Positions 34,635-45,275 of a stretch of DNA of 64,000 bases are shown piece after piece. The notes beneath the pieces are model-generated. The model saw only the letters and a list, made by a program, of their open reading frames with translations, was not told the origin of the DNA and ran no database searches. The DNA is from Silene latifolia (lineage: Eukaryota; Streptophyta; Magnoliopsida; Caryophyllales; Caryophyllaceae), in the NCBI RefSeq assembly GCF_048544455.1, contig NC_133536.1, positions 25,608,152 to 25,672,151 on the forward strand, in the 5' to 3' direction. Positions within the stretch are counted from its first letter, which is position 1; each line of letters begins with the position of its first letter. The position numbers and the translations under genes are program-made.

Positions 34635-35967
34635 TGTAATACTCCGTATTTATAGGTCTTTAGGTATTCTATCGAGTAGGCCTTACTCTGTTGAGTAAGG
34701 GTGAGTTGCGTTTTAAAATAGTTTCTGACCTGTTGGGTACTCGATCGAGTAGCTGGGGTACTCGATCGAGTAGGGGGGTACTCGATCGAGTACCTTGGGT
34801 ACTCGATCGAGTAGCCGGTTTACGTGGGTGTTTTGTCGGGTTTTGTTAAATGATGCGAGATAAGTATAAAAGGTTGTCCGTCACTTTTCTTAGTTTCTTT
34901 TATATGTTCTAAAACCTAAGTGAGGAGAAAAGGAGTTACGTAGTTTGTCTGTCATCGCATCATTAGCAAATCCCGGAGCTAGAGGTGTCGGATTTCATTG
35001 TTCTTTGCATCATAGTGTTCCTTGCGTCAAGGGTAAGTCCTACATACCAATTTTATAGCGTTTGGTTGACTTTGTTTAAACCCTAATTTTGGGATTGGGG
35101 GTTTTTATGATTTGTTGTGTTGGTAGTGATTATGTGATTATGTGTATAGGAGAAGGGTTCGTAGAGGAAAGGTTTTGAGACAGCTGCTTAGATCGTCGAT
35201 GTTTGTGTTGCATTCCAGGTAGGATTTCCTACTCAGTATTAGTCCCATAATGGGATGTTGATTGATGTATTGTATTTGGTTGTTTGATATAATAGTTGTG
35301 TTGTGATTGTGGTTGTGATCGTTGTTGATGGTTCGCGAGGCGTGGCCTCGGCTGAGTGGGGTCACTTGCGGGAGTGGCTTCACGCCCTAGTTTCGCCTTC
35401 TGTGGAACCCGCCACAGAAGGGATGTGCACATTAATGGACAGGGTTATCGCTCACTATGTGGAGCGGGGATTTGGTGGGTACGGCTGCGGTCCCCCATCG
35501 GGTGGTGGTCCAATGGACAACGATGATTGAGATGATTGGAGTTGGTTGGTTGCGTATGTGTGACAGTTAAGCTGTCTGTTTAGCTTATTGTGACATATAT
35601 ATTAATTGTGTGATTAGTACTGACCCCGTTTAAATGTTTTAAAAACTGTGGTGATCCATTCGGGGTGGTGAGCGGTTGTTTGCGGTATATCTTGGATACG
35701 CGTGGGATCTAGCTAGGGATGGAGTCATCACATATCAGAGTCTTTAGTCTTCCGCTGTGTTTGTTAGGACAGTTCCTTTCAGTTGGTTTATAGTTTGAGA
35801 ACAGTTGTATTTTGCTTACAGTTGGTTTTGTTATGTAATCGCTAAAACTTATTAATAAAGTATGTTTCTTCATTGTCTTATGATTATCATGCCTCGGGTA
35901 ACCGAGATGGTAGCATCCTTATACCTGAGTGGTCCTGGTAAGGCACTTGGAGTATGGGGGTGTTACA
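34635..35967 (+). repeat. 5' LTR of the non-autonomous element
   Basis: TGTAATACTCC to GGGGGTGTTACA, 1333 bp. Four CTCGATCGAGT palindromes (34740, 34761, 34781, 34802) end 53 bp upstream of a TATAAAAG box at 34865-34872. It contains the conserved blocks CAGTATTAGTCCCATAATGG and GTGATCCATTCGGG, shared in inverted orientation with the Tekay LTRs. Confidence 0.94.
34740..34872 (+). promoter_or_regulatory. LTR promoter: four phased palindromes plus TATA box
   Basis: CTCGATCGAGT at spacings of 21, 20 and 21 bp, then TATAAAAG. The spacing of two helical turns would place the sites on one DNA face. The same layout occurs in all four LTRs of this family in the window. Confidence 0.7.
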
Positions 35968-35969
35968 AA

Positions 35970-35981
35970 TGGTATCAGAGC
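35970..35981 (+). other. Primer-binding site of the non-autonomous element
   Basis: TGGTATCAGAGC, two bases inside the 5' LTR. Confidence 0.9.
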
Positions 35982-36968
35982 GACGATCCTGAAACCTGTA
36001 ACCAATAAATCCAATGAATATAGGGAGTCAATTAAAATGAACCCGGGGTAAAGGTTGTAGGAGCTAATGCAAAGACTTGGGAGACGTCCTAAAGTCGCGA
36101 ACTCGCCCTACAATTTTGAACCGGTCACCATGGGATATGTGTCGGGATCGTTATGTGCATATTGTGTGCTGTGTGTATCTATGTAGTAGTATGTTGCATG
36201 AATTGATGATGATGACGTGAATTGTATGTTGGTTGATTGTAAAGCATGAAAGTATAATGATTGATACATGTAATTTGGCATGTTATAATTATGTAAGGAA
36301 AAGTGTTTTGTCTATATATATATAAAGCGATGTGTAAGTATACATGTTGTTGTTGTCGTGTTGAGTAAAAGTACAGAAGGTTGGGAGTGTGAATTGAACA
36401 TGTGCTGGGTGAATATGTTGAACGAATATGGTGGGTAAATATGTGGTATGATGGATGAATTAGTGGAAAAAAAAATGAATCATCGTGGTATGATAACATG
36501 GTTCCGGATTAAGCATGTTATATAATGGAAGTTATTTTATAGTGTTGTTATGTTAGTAACATGGAATAGGATTTGTAATGTATGAGTATGATTTGTCTTA
36601 CGAAAGGCTATAGAATAAAAGCATGTGGGTAGTGCATGATGAATGTTGTTGCTTTGTTTTCGAAAATAATAGTATGTGATTGGGGCTACTGGTTTCATGA
36701 GTATTGGGTTGTTTTCGTTTAACTTGGTTGTTGTTTAAGTTGTTTGGAAGTAAAAATCAAATAATTATGTCGTCTGATTACAGCAAAGTTGTCTTTAAAC
36801 TGTTATAACTTGAGATGCGTAAATGATTTTAATGTGATTCCAATTGGAGGTGATAGCTTGTTCTTTTACGATTCTAACGATAGGTCACACGCCCAAAACG
36901 ACCAAGAAATGAGTGAGTTATGGCTGTTTTACGAAAAACTGGACAAAGGCTTGAGAAATGCGTAGGTA

Positions 36969-37133
36969 CTCGATCGAGTAGCCTTGGTACTCGATCGAGT
37001 AGGGGGGTACTCGATCGAGTACGTCAGTTACTCGATCGAGTGTCCCTGGTAATTTGTTTTACGTACTTCTGATCTTCACCTACTCGATCGAGTAAGTCCC
37101 TTACTCGATCGAGTGGCCTGTACTCGATCTAGT
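36969..37133 (+). promoter_or_regulatory. Leader array of CTCGATCGAGT palindromes
   Basis: Six exact copies and one degenerate copy, the counterpart of the array upstream of gag in the Tekay-type element (15927-16118). It has been kept although gag itself is gone, which hints at a cis-acting role such as packaging or enhancement (inference). Confidence 0.75.
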
Positions 37134-37366
37134 GACCTCTATTTTGGGTCATATGCTTATCTTTGACTTCGTTGCATATTATGTTTAATTCAAAGGCGTT
37201 ATTTTGCTTCTTTATGCATTGTTTTACATGTATGTTGGTCTTGACGCGTAAGTTACCCAATTTTGTGGTGTAAAGAGTGGCACCTATGATGAGTATGAGT
37301 TCGGTGGGGAGGACATGATTTAGATGTGTTGGGATTGGTAAGACTTAATTGAGGCATAGAGCATGT

Positions 37367-38047
37367 TAGAGGTGGCAAACGGGTCAATCGGATCAGTTTC
37401 GGTTCGTGTTCTTTCGGATCGGGTTATTTCGGTTTATCTTTTTTTTCGATTTCAGTTTGGTTCTATTCAGGTTGGATTCAGTTTTCACTTTTAATCGGTT
37501 GTAGATATTTCGGGTTGGTTCAGGTTCGAGTTGGGTCAATATCGGTGCAAATAAGGTTCGAGTCGGGTCAATATCAGAGCAGATGAGATTCGAGTCGGGT
37601 CATAATCGGATCGGATGTCAAGGGATTAGGTCTTTATTCAAAAGATTGGATATAATACGAATAATTTTTTTTTAAAAAAGTAATAAATAATGTTTTTTTT
37701 GCATAACTACGGTATAATATTAATTCATTGACGTCAAAGGGGTGACACACATGTACAAAAAGACACCCTAAATGTGACGCCTAGGTACATTCGGGTCATC
37801 AATGTACGGGTTGAAATCGGTTCAGGTATATATCGGTTCGGATTAAAACAATTCAGGTTGAAACAGTTCAGGTTCATTCGATCTTGGGTCTATTTCGGAT
37901 ATTACGAATTCGGTTCGATTTCGAATCAATTCAGGTCGATTCAGGTTTCGGGGTGAAGTTCAGTTATACCTTTCGGGTGTACGGTCAGGTGTCGATTCGG
38001 GTATTTTCGATCGATTTTTCGGGTTCGGTATACTTTTGCCAGGTCTA
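37367..38047. mobile_element. Non-autonomous hAT element with TCGGTTCGG-rich body
   Basis: A perfect 8-bp duplication GAGCATGT (37359-37366, 38048-38055). Termini TAGAGGTGGCAAA and, reverse-complemented, TAGACCTGGCAAA. The ends are rich in TTCGGTTC, TTCGGATCGGG and CAGGTTCG words and the core is AT-rich. It lies inside the retrotransposon interior and so is younger than, or was carried along with, that element. Confidence 0.88.
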
Positions 38048-38055
38048 GAGCATGT

Positions 38056-40830
38056 TGTGTGAGACGAGATGAGTGACATGATTGTATGTTGAGTAATGAA
38101 AATGTAAGTGAATGTGGGCAAGGCATGATGTAAGTTTAAGGAACGTGAGAATGAAAAAATTGAAAGAAAGGATGTGGATAGTAGCAACCTGAGATGTATA
38201 ATAAATTATGGAGGGAGATGGCTAGAAATAGTGTTGAGTAAGAACATATGTAATGAAAGGTCGTTTGGAAATAGTGGTATATAGCGAACTTAATGGGACA
38301 TGTCGCGACGTGGATTTGCAGGTAGTGACTGAGTTTGGAAATTTGTGTTATCGAGAGACGAAACTACTGTGTTATTTCCTTGGGTAATTAACGGTATTAA
38401 ATGAATTTTGATTTCTAGAGATGTACGAAGGAGATGCAATTGTTTGAACAGTGAACGTTGATTTTATGGATAGATTAGTGGCAAGTGTGAGTGATAGCAT
38501 AATAAGAGAAGATCCATGGTAAGAAAGAGTGAGATGATGTCGGTAGAAAATAATGGAATTTGAGTTTTGGAGCAACAAAGGGGTAACTGGATTTCTAAAG
38601 AGTTCGCTAGAAGGAATAAGGAGTTGAACTATTAATCGGTATTATTGAGTGTAAAGAGAAAAGAAGGATAAAAGTAAGCTGAGGAAAATATTCACCGGAG
38701 TTATGTGATATAAAGGTAAGGAATCATTGAAATGTGTGATAGCGTCACGAGGATGTTAGCTAAAGGTTATATAGGAGTTTCAGGACAACATAATTGATAA
38801 TGAGTTTCGAGGAATTAAGGGAGCAAGAAGTTGGTGGAGTATTGGCACGATACGAGGTATTTGGTGGAGAGTTGGATGACAACACAAATAAGATAGTATT
38901 GGGAATAATGTTGAGGTAATTTTGTGGATGGGTTTGATGTTCGTTATTTGGAATGATAACCAAAGATAGGAGAAAAAAAAAAAACCATGTTATTTTTATA
39001 TGAGTGTAAGAGGTTTGATATACGAGCAGTGGTGGTATTGTGGTATTGTCACTAGTGGTTAAGAGTGATGGTATATTAGAAAGGTAGCAATTCTAAAGAA
39101 GTTGATTTGGTAGGGACCTGATTGTTGTGTATGATTGTGAGAGGGTATAAGATGTGGTTAGATGAGGCGGATGCTAATAGTTGAATAGTAAAGGTATGGT
39201 TATATTTGGCAGGAAGTGATGGTTGTGCGAATGGGGGAATATGTTATGAGGGGCATATGAGTTAAACTCGGGCGACAGGTAACCTTTATCGAGTGGTAAC
39301 TTACGTGGTCAGGATTGACTAGTTGGTTGTGATTACGGGTCTATGATATGTGTAAATGTTTGTGTGAGGTTCTGACCTCACAAGAAGTGGTATGGTGTGA
39401 TAATTATAAAGTTGTTTTATGAATGTTCTGTAATATATATGTTGGACAAGGTAATTTAATTGAATGATATCCAAAAAGGTAATAATTTGATTAATTTGAC
39501 ATGGCTAGTTATAATTTTATGTGTATTAACAACACATGTGTATTCCGTGAAATGGTAGAGATGATGTTCATGAGATGCTTATCTGTTTATTCATATAATA
39601 TGTTGCGTTGTGATTGAGTAAAGTGGATTTGAGTAAGTTTTCTTGTCCGAAAGGTTATTTCCGAGTCGATTTATGGAATTGTATGTAGTTGTGATGTCTA
39701 TCGATGTGGTTGTGGTGCCTCGGGTGGTGATCCGGGCACGATATTTAGTGTTGTGATGCGGGTATTTTCGCACTACGGTGTGGCTGTTGGTGGCGGTGTT
39801 GTGATGCCGTCACCGGTTGTGGTGGAGTAGGCGGGATGATTATGATACGAGTTTTCGAAAATGCATACCAGTTATACATAGATTGTTGTTTTGTTTGTTT
39901 GTCGTTTTTTGTGAGTTTTGGTTGAACATGTAGACAGTTGTCTTGCTTATTGATGTTTTCTTTACCAGGTTAAGTTAAGAATGAGGTAGAGTATGATATG
40001 AAATAGAGTTGAATATGTTTTCGTTGTTGTCATGGTATAGTGATGTTCTTTTGATGGGACACGGCTGTGAGAAGTTGTTACAGTAATTTTGATCTTGTTC
40101 TAGATAAGGCTTTAGTAGACATGGTAATGGAAAATGATTCGTGGAACATGTGTTGTAATGATCCGAAAGCGGCAGGTAGTTCATAATCTTTTGTTGGGAC
40201 AGTGAGTGTAGGGTTTTGGGGGAATTAGTGTCATATTAAGTTATGTATGAGTTTTGCGGTAATGAAGGAAAGAACTTGAGGATCTGGAATGAGTGCACGT
40301 AACAAGTGTGGATCGTGAGTTATGCTTTTGATGATGGGAGTTTCATATAGTTTATATAGAGAGGTATGTCATGTTGCGGTAATGTGGAAAAGTTGAAGTT
40401 TTGGGTTAAGATAAAGATTTTGAGGTATAGGTTAGGTGGTGTGACGAGTGAATTGAAGTATGAGAATTGTTTAAGTAAGAGAGCCTTGGATGCATGCATG
40501 GCGAGTGTTTAGAGTATAGGTGGTTATCTATGACATGTGATGATGATGAGAATAATGAGAAGATATAACTAAGGATATAGTATTAGTAGGTTACGAGGAC
40601 GTAACATTTATCTTAAGAGGAGTAGGATGCGATAAAAGAGATTTTGATGGTTGTTCATATGGTAGTATATTTGGAAGTAGAGTGTTGGTGTAGCATAAGA
40701 TATGGATTTGTATATGTTGTGGTTGATAGTGTTAAAAGGTCACGGACGTGCTTGTAGTAGTTTGATGTTAGGAATGCGAGAATACCTCGATAGTGTTGAC
40801 AGTTGGATGATGAGATTATGAGTGTGAGTA
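38056..40830 (+). other. Non-coding interior of the non-autonomous retrotransposon
   Basis: G/T-rich on plus, with no open frame of retrotransposon character on either strand. Fragmented minus-strand frames reflect base composition only. Confidence 0.7.
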
Positions 40831-40885
40831 AACTTCGAGGACGAAGTTCCTTTTAAGGGTGGTAGAATGTAACATTCCGTTTGAT
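40831..40885 (+). other. Internal relic of a retrotransposon 3' end
   Basis: CTTCGAGGACGAAGTTCC, TTTTAAGGGTGGTAGAA and then TGTAACATTCC copy the order found at the true 3' end 327 bp downstream (GGGGACGAAGTTCTTTTTAA, GGAGGGAAGAC, TGTAATACTCC). This looks like a second polypurine tract and LTR start from a related element, trapped inside. Confidence 0.6.
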
Positions 40886-41177
40886 GTCTATGAGTGTCTT
40901 GATTTTGGATTTGATAGTGGATGATATTATGGAGCTAGCAGCGTTAGAGGATGGTAGTTGGTTATGTATGGAGTTGGTGTCGTGAGAGATATATATGTGG
41001 TGGATACGATATCGTGAGTCATATTAGGGAAGTAAACATAGTTGGTGGAGTGGGTGTTAAAAGTTCATGTTTTATGTTTGGTCGAGTTCTTGAGTTCTTA
41101 GTTATGTTGTTGTGTCTTGGTCGAGTTAGTATGGTTGTTTTTTTTATGTATGGGTTGAACTTAGGGGACGAAGTTCT

Positions 41178-41194
41178 TTTTAAGGAGGGAAGAC
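41178..41194 (+). other. Polypurine tract of the non-autonomous element
   Basis: TTTTAAGGAGGGAAGAC directly before the 3' LTR. Equivalent to the tract at 11033-11054 on the opposite strand. Confidence 0.85.
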
Positions 41195-42527
41195 TGTAAT
41201 ACTCCGTATTTATAAGTCTTTAGGTACTCTATCGAGTAGGCCTTACTCTGTCGAGTAAGGGTGAGTTGCGTTTTAAAATAGTTTCGACTGTTGGGTACTC
41301 GATCGAGTAGGGGGTACTCGATCGAGTAGGGGGGTACTCGATCGAGTACCTTGGGTACTCGATCGAGTAGCCGGTTTACGTGGGTGTTTTGTCGGGTTTT
41401 GTTAAATGATGCGAGATAAGTATAAAAGGTTGTCCGTCACTTTTCTTAGTTTCTTTTATATGTTCTAAAACCTAAGTGAGGAGAAAAGGAGTTACGTAGT
41501 TTGTCTGTCATCGCATCATTAGCAAATCCCGGAGCTAGAGGTGTCGGATTTCATTGTTCTTTGCATCATAGTGTTCCTTGCGTCAAGGGTAAGTCCTACA
41601 TACCAATTTTATAGCGTTTGGTTGACTTTGTTTAAACCCTAATTTTGGGATTGGGGGTTTTTATGATTTGTTGTGTTGGTAGTGATTATGTGATTATGTG
41701 TATAGGAGAAGGGTTCGTAGAGGAAAGGTTTTGAGACAGCTGCTAGATCGTCTGATGTTTGTGTTGCATTCCAGGTAGGATTTCCTACTCAGTATTAGTC
41801 TCATAATGGGATGTTGATTGATGTATTGTATTTGGTTGTTTGATATAATAGTTGTGTTGTGATTGTGGTTGTGATCGTTGTTGATGGTTCGCGAGGCGTG
41901 GCCTCGGGCCGAGTGGGGTCACTTGCGGGAGTGGCTTCACGCCCTAGTTTCGCCTTTCGTGGAACCCGCCACCGAAGGGATGTGCACATTAATGGACAGG
42001 GTTATCGCTCACTATGTGGAGCGGGGATTTGGTGGGTACGGTCGCGTCCCCCACTAGCGGTGGGTCCAAAGTGGACGATCGGTGATTGAGATGATTGGAG
42101 TTGGTTGGTTGCGTATGTGTGACAGTTAAGTCATCTGTTTAGCTTATTGTGACATATATATTAATTGTGTGATTAGTCGACCCCGTTTAAATGTTTTAAA
42201 AATCGTGGTGATCCATTCGGGGGTGGTGAGCGGTTGCTTAGCGGTATATCTTGGATACGCGTGGGATCTAGCTAGGGATGGAGTCATCACATATCAGAGT
42301 CTTTAGTCTTCCGCTGTGTTTGTTAGGACAGTTCCTTTCAGTTGGTTTATAGTTTGAGAACAGTTGTATTTTGCTTACAGTTGGTTTTGTTATGTAATCG
42401 CTAAAACTTATTTAATAAAGTATGTTTCTTCATTGTCTTATGATTATAATGTCTCGGGTAACCGAGATGGTAGCATCCTTATACCTGAGTGGTCCTGGTA
42501 AGGCACTTGGAGTATGGGGGTGTTACA
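41195..42527 (+). repeat. 3' LTR of the non-autonomous element
   Basis: 1333 bp, nearly identical to 34635-35967, with roughly 20 small differences, several of them compensating insertions and deletions. Palindromes at 41298, 41317, 41337 and 41358; TATAAAAG about 55 bp downstream. Confidence 0.94.
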
Positions 42528-42532
42528 GTCCC

Positions 42533-43155
42533 GGCATTGAAACTGTCAAAGCCAGAGATGAACCCATATCCTTTGACTCTCTTTACGAAAAGTTACTCAA
42601 CCACGAACTCTCCATACAACAACAACCCGCTCTGACTCGACATTCCCCGCCTCTGCCCATATAGCTTCCTACCGCAATAACCAAAACTACTCTTGATCCC
42701 CTGCTCGTAATCAACCTCAACCACGCACCTCTCCTGCCCACTCCACCTTCTGCCCAGAGTACTGTCACTCCGTTCAAAGAGAAGTGTCAATGGTGCCACA
42801 TCGTTGGCCACTTCCTTGAAATCTGTCAAGTCTTAAAACGTCTATACCCCACATTACTGTCCCGCCTTACACCCCTCCCAACCGCAACAATCGTACTTCC
42901 CAGGCACCAAAAGCTTATACTGCCACCACTTCACCAGTCCTCTCTAACACTGCTTACCTCCTTGACAGTGGTGCTACTCATCACATCACCAACGATCTCA
43001 ATACTCTCGCCATTCACTTTCCTTACGACGGGTCGGATGAAGTTGTGATAGGAGATGGTTCCTCACTTCCTATAGGGAATATTGGTTACTTTTCTATTCT
43101 TACCACCTCTTCTAAATTCAATTTTAAAAATGTCCTTCATGTTCCCTATAACGAA
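42533..43155 (+). pseudogene. Copia gag 3' part and start of protease
   Basis: Continuation of the copia gene after the insertion. A gag segment has ARDEPISFDSLYEKLLNHE. A CCHC zinc knuckle CQWCHIVGHFLEIC is encoded near 42790-42830. The protease active site is LLDSGATHHI near 42960-42990, followed by NVLHVPYN, where homology stops. Frameshifts and stops separate the parts. Integrase, reverse transcriptase and RNase H are lost. Confidence 0.8.
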
Positions 43156-43638
43156 TAATGTCCCCCACATTTCAGTGAATAGTTTATACTTGTTTTATAT
43201 GTTGCGAAGGGAAATACGACAAATGTAAACTATTTAAATTGAGTACTTTCCCAAACATTCAATATGTATTTCTCACGTGTTATTGTGGATGATTAATGTA
43301 GTAGAACATGTGAAGAGAGTATGACATGGCATGGAACAGACCACAGGATTGTTAATTTACTATGAGAATCCTTTATTTCAACCACGTTTAACAAGTGTAG
43401 AAGTTGACCCAAGAAAAGCCTATAGTATGTATACTCATATACAGACGTTATTACGAAGGGAAATACGACAAATCACTTAACTCATCAATTTTATTGTAAA
43501 TCAATTTAATACGTACTCTTAAGATATACTCCGTTTGTTAAAAATACTGTTACCTTTTTAAATAGGTTTCTAGGAAGCTAAGATCAAGTGTACGATTCGT
43601 CATCATTTGTTTATAATTAGTTGGTGACAAATCAAGTA
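43156..43638. other. Intergenic DNA with a degenerate Stowaway remnant
   Basis: At about 43171-43243, AGTGAATAGTTTATACTTG faces CAAATGTAAACTATTTAAATT across a GAAGGGAAA centre, a worn copy of the 90-bp Stowaway family. No gene is seen. Confidence 0.5.
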
Positions 43639-43728
43639 CTCCCTCCGTTCCAGTGAGATGTTTACACTTCCTTTATTTTGTGAGGGGAAAATAAGGGAAG
43701 TGTAAACATATCACTGGAACGGAGGGAG
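43639..43728. mobile_element. Stowaway MITE, 90-bp family, near-perfect hairpin
   Basis: CTCCCTCCGTTCCAGTGA and TCACTGGAACGGAGGGAG are perfect complements. The arms continue with TTTACACTTCCTTTATTTT against ATAAGGGAAGTGTAAA. TA duplicates on both sides. Almost the whole element folds into one stem. Confidence 0.95.
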
Positions 43729-44130
43729 TACAAAACAAGACTTTATTTAGATGAAATCAAGAATCAAATTGGGGCTTGATTATGTACGATGGAGCAAGCA
43801 GCCGACATAACTCATAAAGTTGGTAACCACCGAATATTAGATGCAATGAACATAATCCGTATAGCTTAGAATTATTTTAATCCATTTGTTGGGGTACTCT
43901 CTTTATTCAATTCATTCAATTCATAGTCCGCTAGAGTCAACAACTACTACTACCATCATTTTCTTCTTGTCTTTTCTTCGTTTGGTCATCTAGTTTTGTC
44001 AAAATTTGCCCTACTAGCTTACTGTTACTCTCAACAATCTTTTTCGGTGGGCTTTTCACTCTCATTTTTGTACCAAGCATTGTTTTTAAAATACCGCGTC
44101 CCGTCATAGGGTAAATAACCCAATTTGATA
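43729..44130. other. Intergenic DNA with a small lysine-rich open frame
   Basis: A 47-codon minus-strand frame (44080-43937) ends 21 bases before an AATAAA (minus strand, 43911-43916). It might be a last exon or chance; see the findings. Confidence 0.35.
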
Positions 44131-44389
44131 CTCCCTCCCATCCAGACCAAAGATTACATTTGACTTTATTACGCTTGTCGAGACGCGTTTTGCAACGTGA
44201 ATATCTTTAATTACACATTATTAAAAATTATAAAAACTTGATATTCTTATAACATTCAAGACGATGAATCATACAAGATCTCGCATGACTATGTTTTCTC
44301 TTATACATTGCTAATAATACCAAAGATTCTCAACAATTATGAATAGTGCAAAAAAGTCAAATGTAACCTTTGGTTTGGATGGGAGGGGG
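44131..44389. mobile_element. Stowaway-type MITE, about 260-bp family
   Basis: CTCCCTCCCATCCAGACCAAAG at the left and CTTTGGTTTGGATGGGAGGG at the right, with TA on both sides. Size and internal words (AAGACGATGAATCATACAAGA) match the element at 20936-21193. Confidence 0.88.
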
Positions 44390-44423
44390 TATATTGCTTA
44401 GAGTATACTCCCTCAATCTAAGT

Positions 44424-45275
44424 TAGAGGTGGACATCGGGCCGTGCTGGTGCGGGCTGGGAGTGGGCTGGGTTGGTAGGGAGTGAGCTCGAGCCAACACC
44501 ATAGTTGGGGTTGTGTAGGGGTGTTCATTGGTCCGGGACCGGACCGGACCAGACCAAACTTTCTGGATCGAAGACCAAATAAGGGTTAAGAGGTGGACCG
44601 AGGACCGGACCATATTAATATTGGTCTGGTCCGGTCTGGACCACAAAAACACGTGGACCGGACCGGACCGGACCAAATGGACCAAAGTGGACCAATTATT
44701 ATTGTCATTGACATGTTTTACCATATAAAACTAGAACTCGAGAAGTTCGTAATGATCAAAATAAACAAATTATTTTCTTACGAGATTTAACTACATAATT
44801 ACACATCTTATAATACGTGTAAACAAAGTAGAAAATAAAATCAATAATATTACAAATTTAAAAGTTCTTTTATTACATAACTTCGCTCCATGGTCCAGTC
44901 CGCGGTCCATTCGCATTGGTCCAGGACCGGACCGAAGACCAAAGTAGAGTAAATAGGTGGACCGGACCAAACAAAATTCGGCCCGGTCAGGTCCGGACCA
45001 AATGGTCCGATCCGGTCTGATCTTTGGTCCGGACCACTGAGTGAACAGCCCTAGGGTTGTGTGGGCTAAGGACGGGTCGGGCTGGGGGTGTGATAATTCT
45101 GAACCGACCCAACTAGACAGGAGAGGTTGGCGGGCCAAGAGGGTTGGGGTGTGGGCTGGGTTTTTCGGGCCACACCATTGGCAACCCGACCCCGACCCGA
45201 TGAAGAGCATGTCTGGTAGTCCAGGCTGGCTGGCTGAGGTTGGGTTAGGCTGGCCCGCACTGTTCTTCAGGTCTA
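44424..45275. mobile_element. Old non-autonomous hAT element (GGGCTGGG-rich), itself split
   Basis: Termini TAGAGGTGGACA and, reverse-complemented, TAGACCTGAAGA. The flanks ATCTAAGT and ATTTCAGA match at 5 of 8 positions, as expected of a decayed duplication. The ends are rich in GGGCTGGG and GGCCCGCAC words. It contains the younger hAT at 44516-45053. Confidence 0.65.
44516..45053. mobile_element. Non-autonomous hAT element with GGTCCGGACC-rich ends
   Basis: A perfect 8-bp duplication GGGTTGTG (44508-44515, 45054-45061). Termini TAGGGGTGTTCA and, reverse-complemented, TAGGGCTGTTCA. Both ends are arrays of GGTCCGG/CCGGACC around an AT-rich core (44700-44880). The same terminal type as 5753-6265 but a different internal motif. 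Confidence 0.88.

Larger units (their letters stand above)
34635..42527 (+). mobile_element. Non-autonomous LTR retrotransposon with chromovirus-type LTRs (LARD-like)
   Basis: Perfect GTCCC duplications (34630-34634, 42528-42532). Two 1333-bp LTRs, a primer-binding site and a polypurine tract, but 5.2 kb of interior without gag or pol. The LTRs, primer site, leader palindromes and polypurine tract match the autonomous Tekay-type element at 9689-18010. It was therefore probably mobilised in trans by such a partner (inference). LTR similarity points to a recent insertion into the copia gag gene. Confidence 0.93.
31754..43155 (+). mobile_element. Ty1/copia retrotransposon, 3'-truncated, split twice
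   Basis: 5' LTR about 31754-34000 (interrupted by the CACTA element), primer-binding site 34004-34015, gag 34067-34634 continuing at 42528, and protease start to about 43155. The rest of pol and the 3' LTR are missing. Without inserts the LTR would be only about 230 bp. The LTR start is approximate (TGTGATAAAATTAA). Confidence 0.8.

Noticed and set aside
36960..37135. CRISPR-like array
   Set aside because: The repeats are 11-bp palindromes with 8-10 bp spacers in a plant retrotransposon leader; the repeat and spacer sizes and the context do not fit CRISPR.
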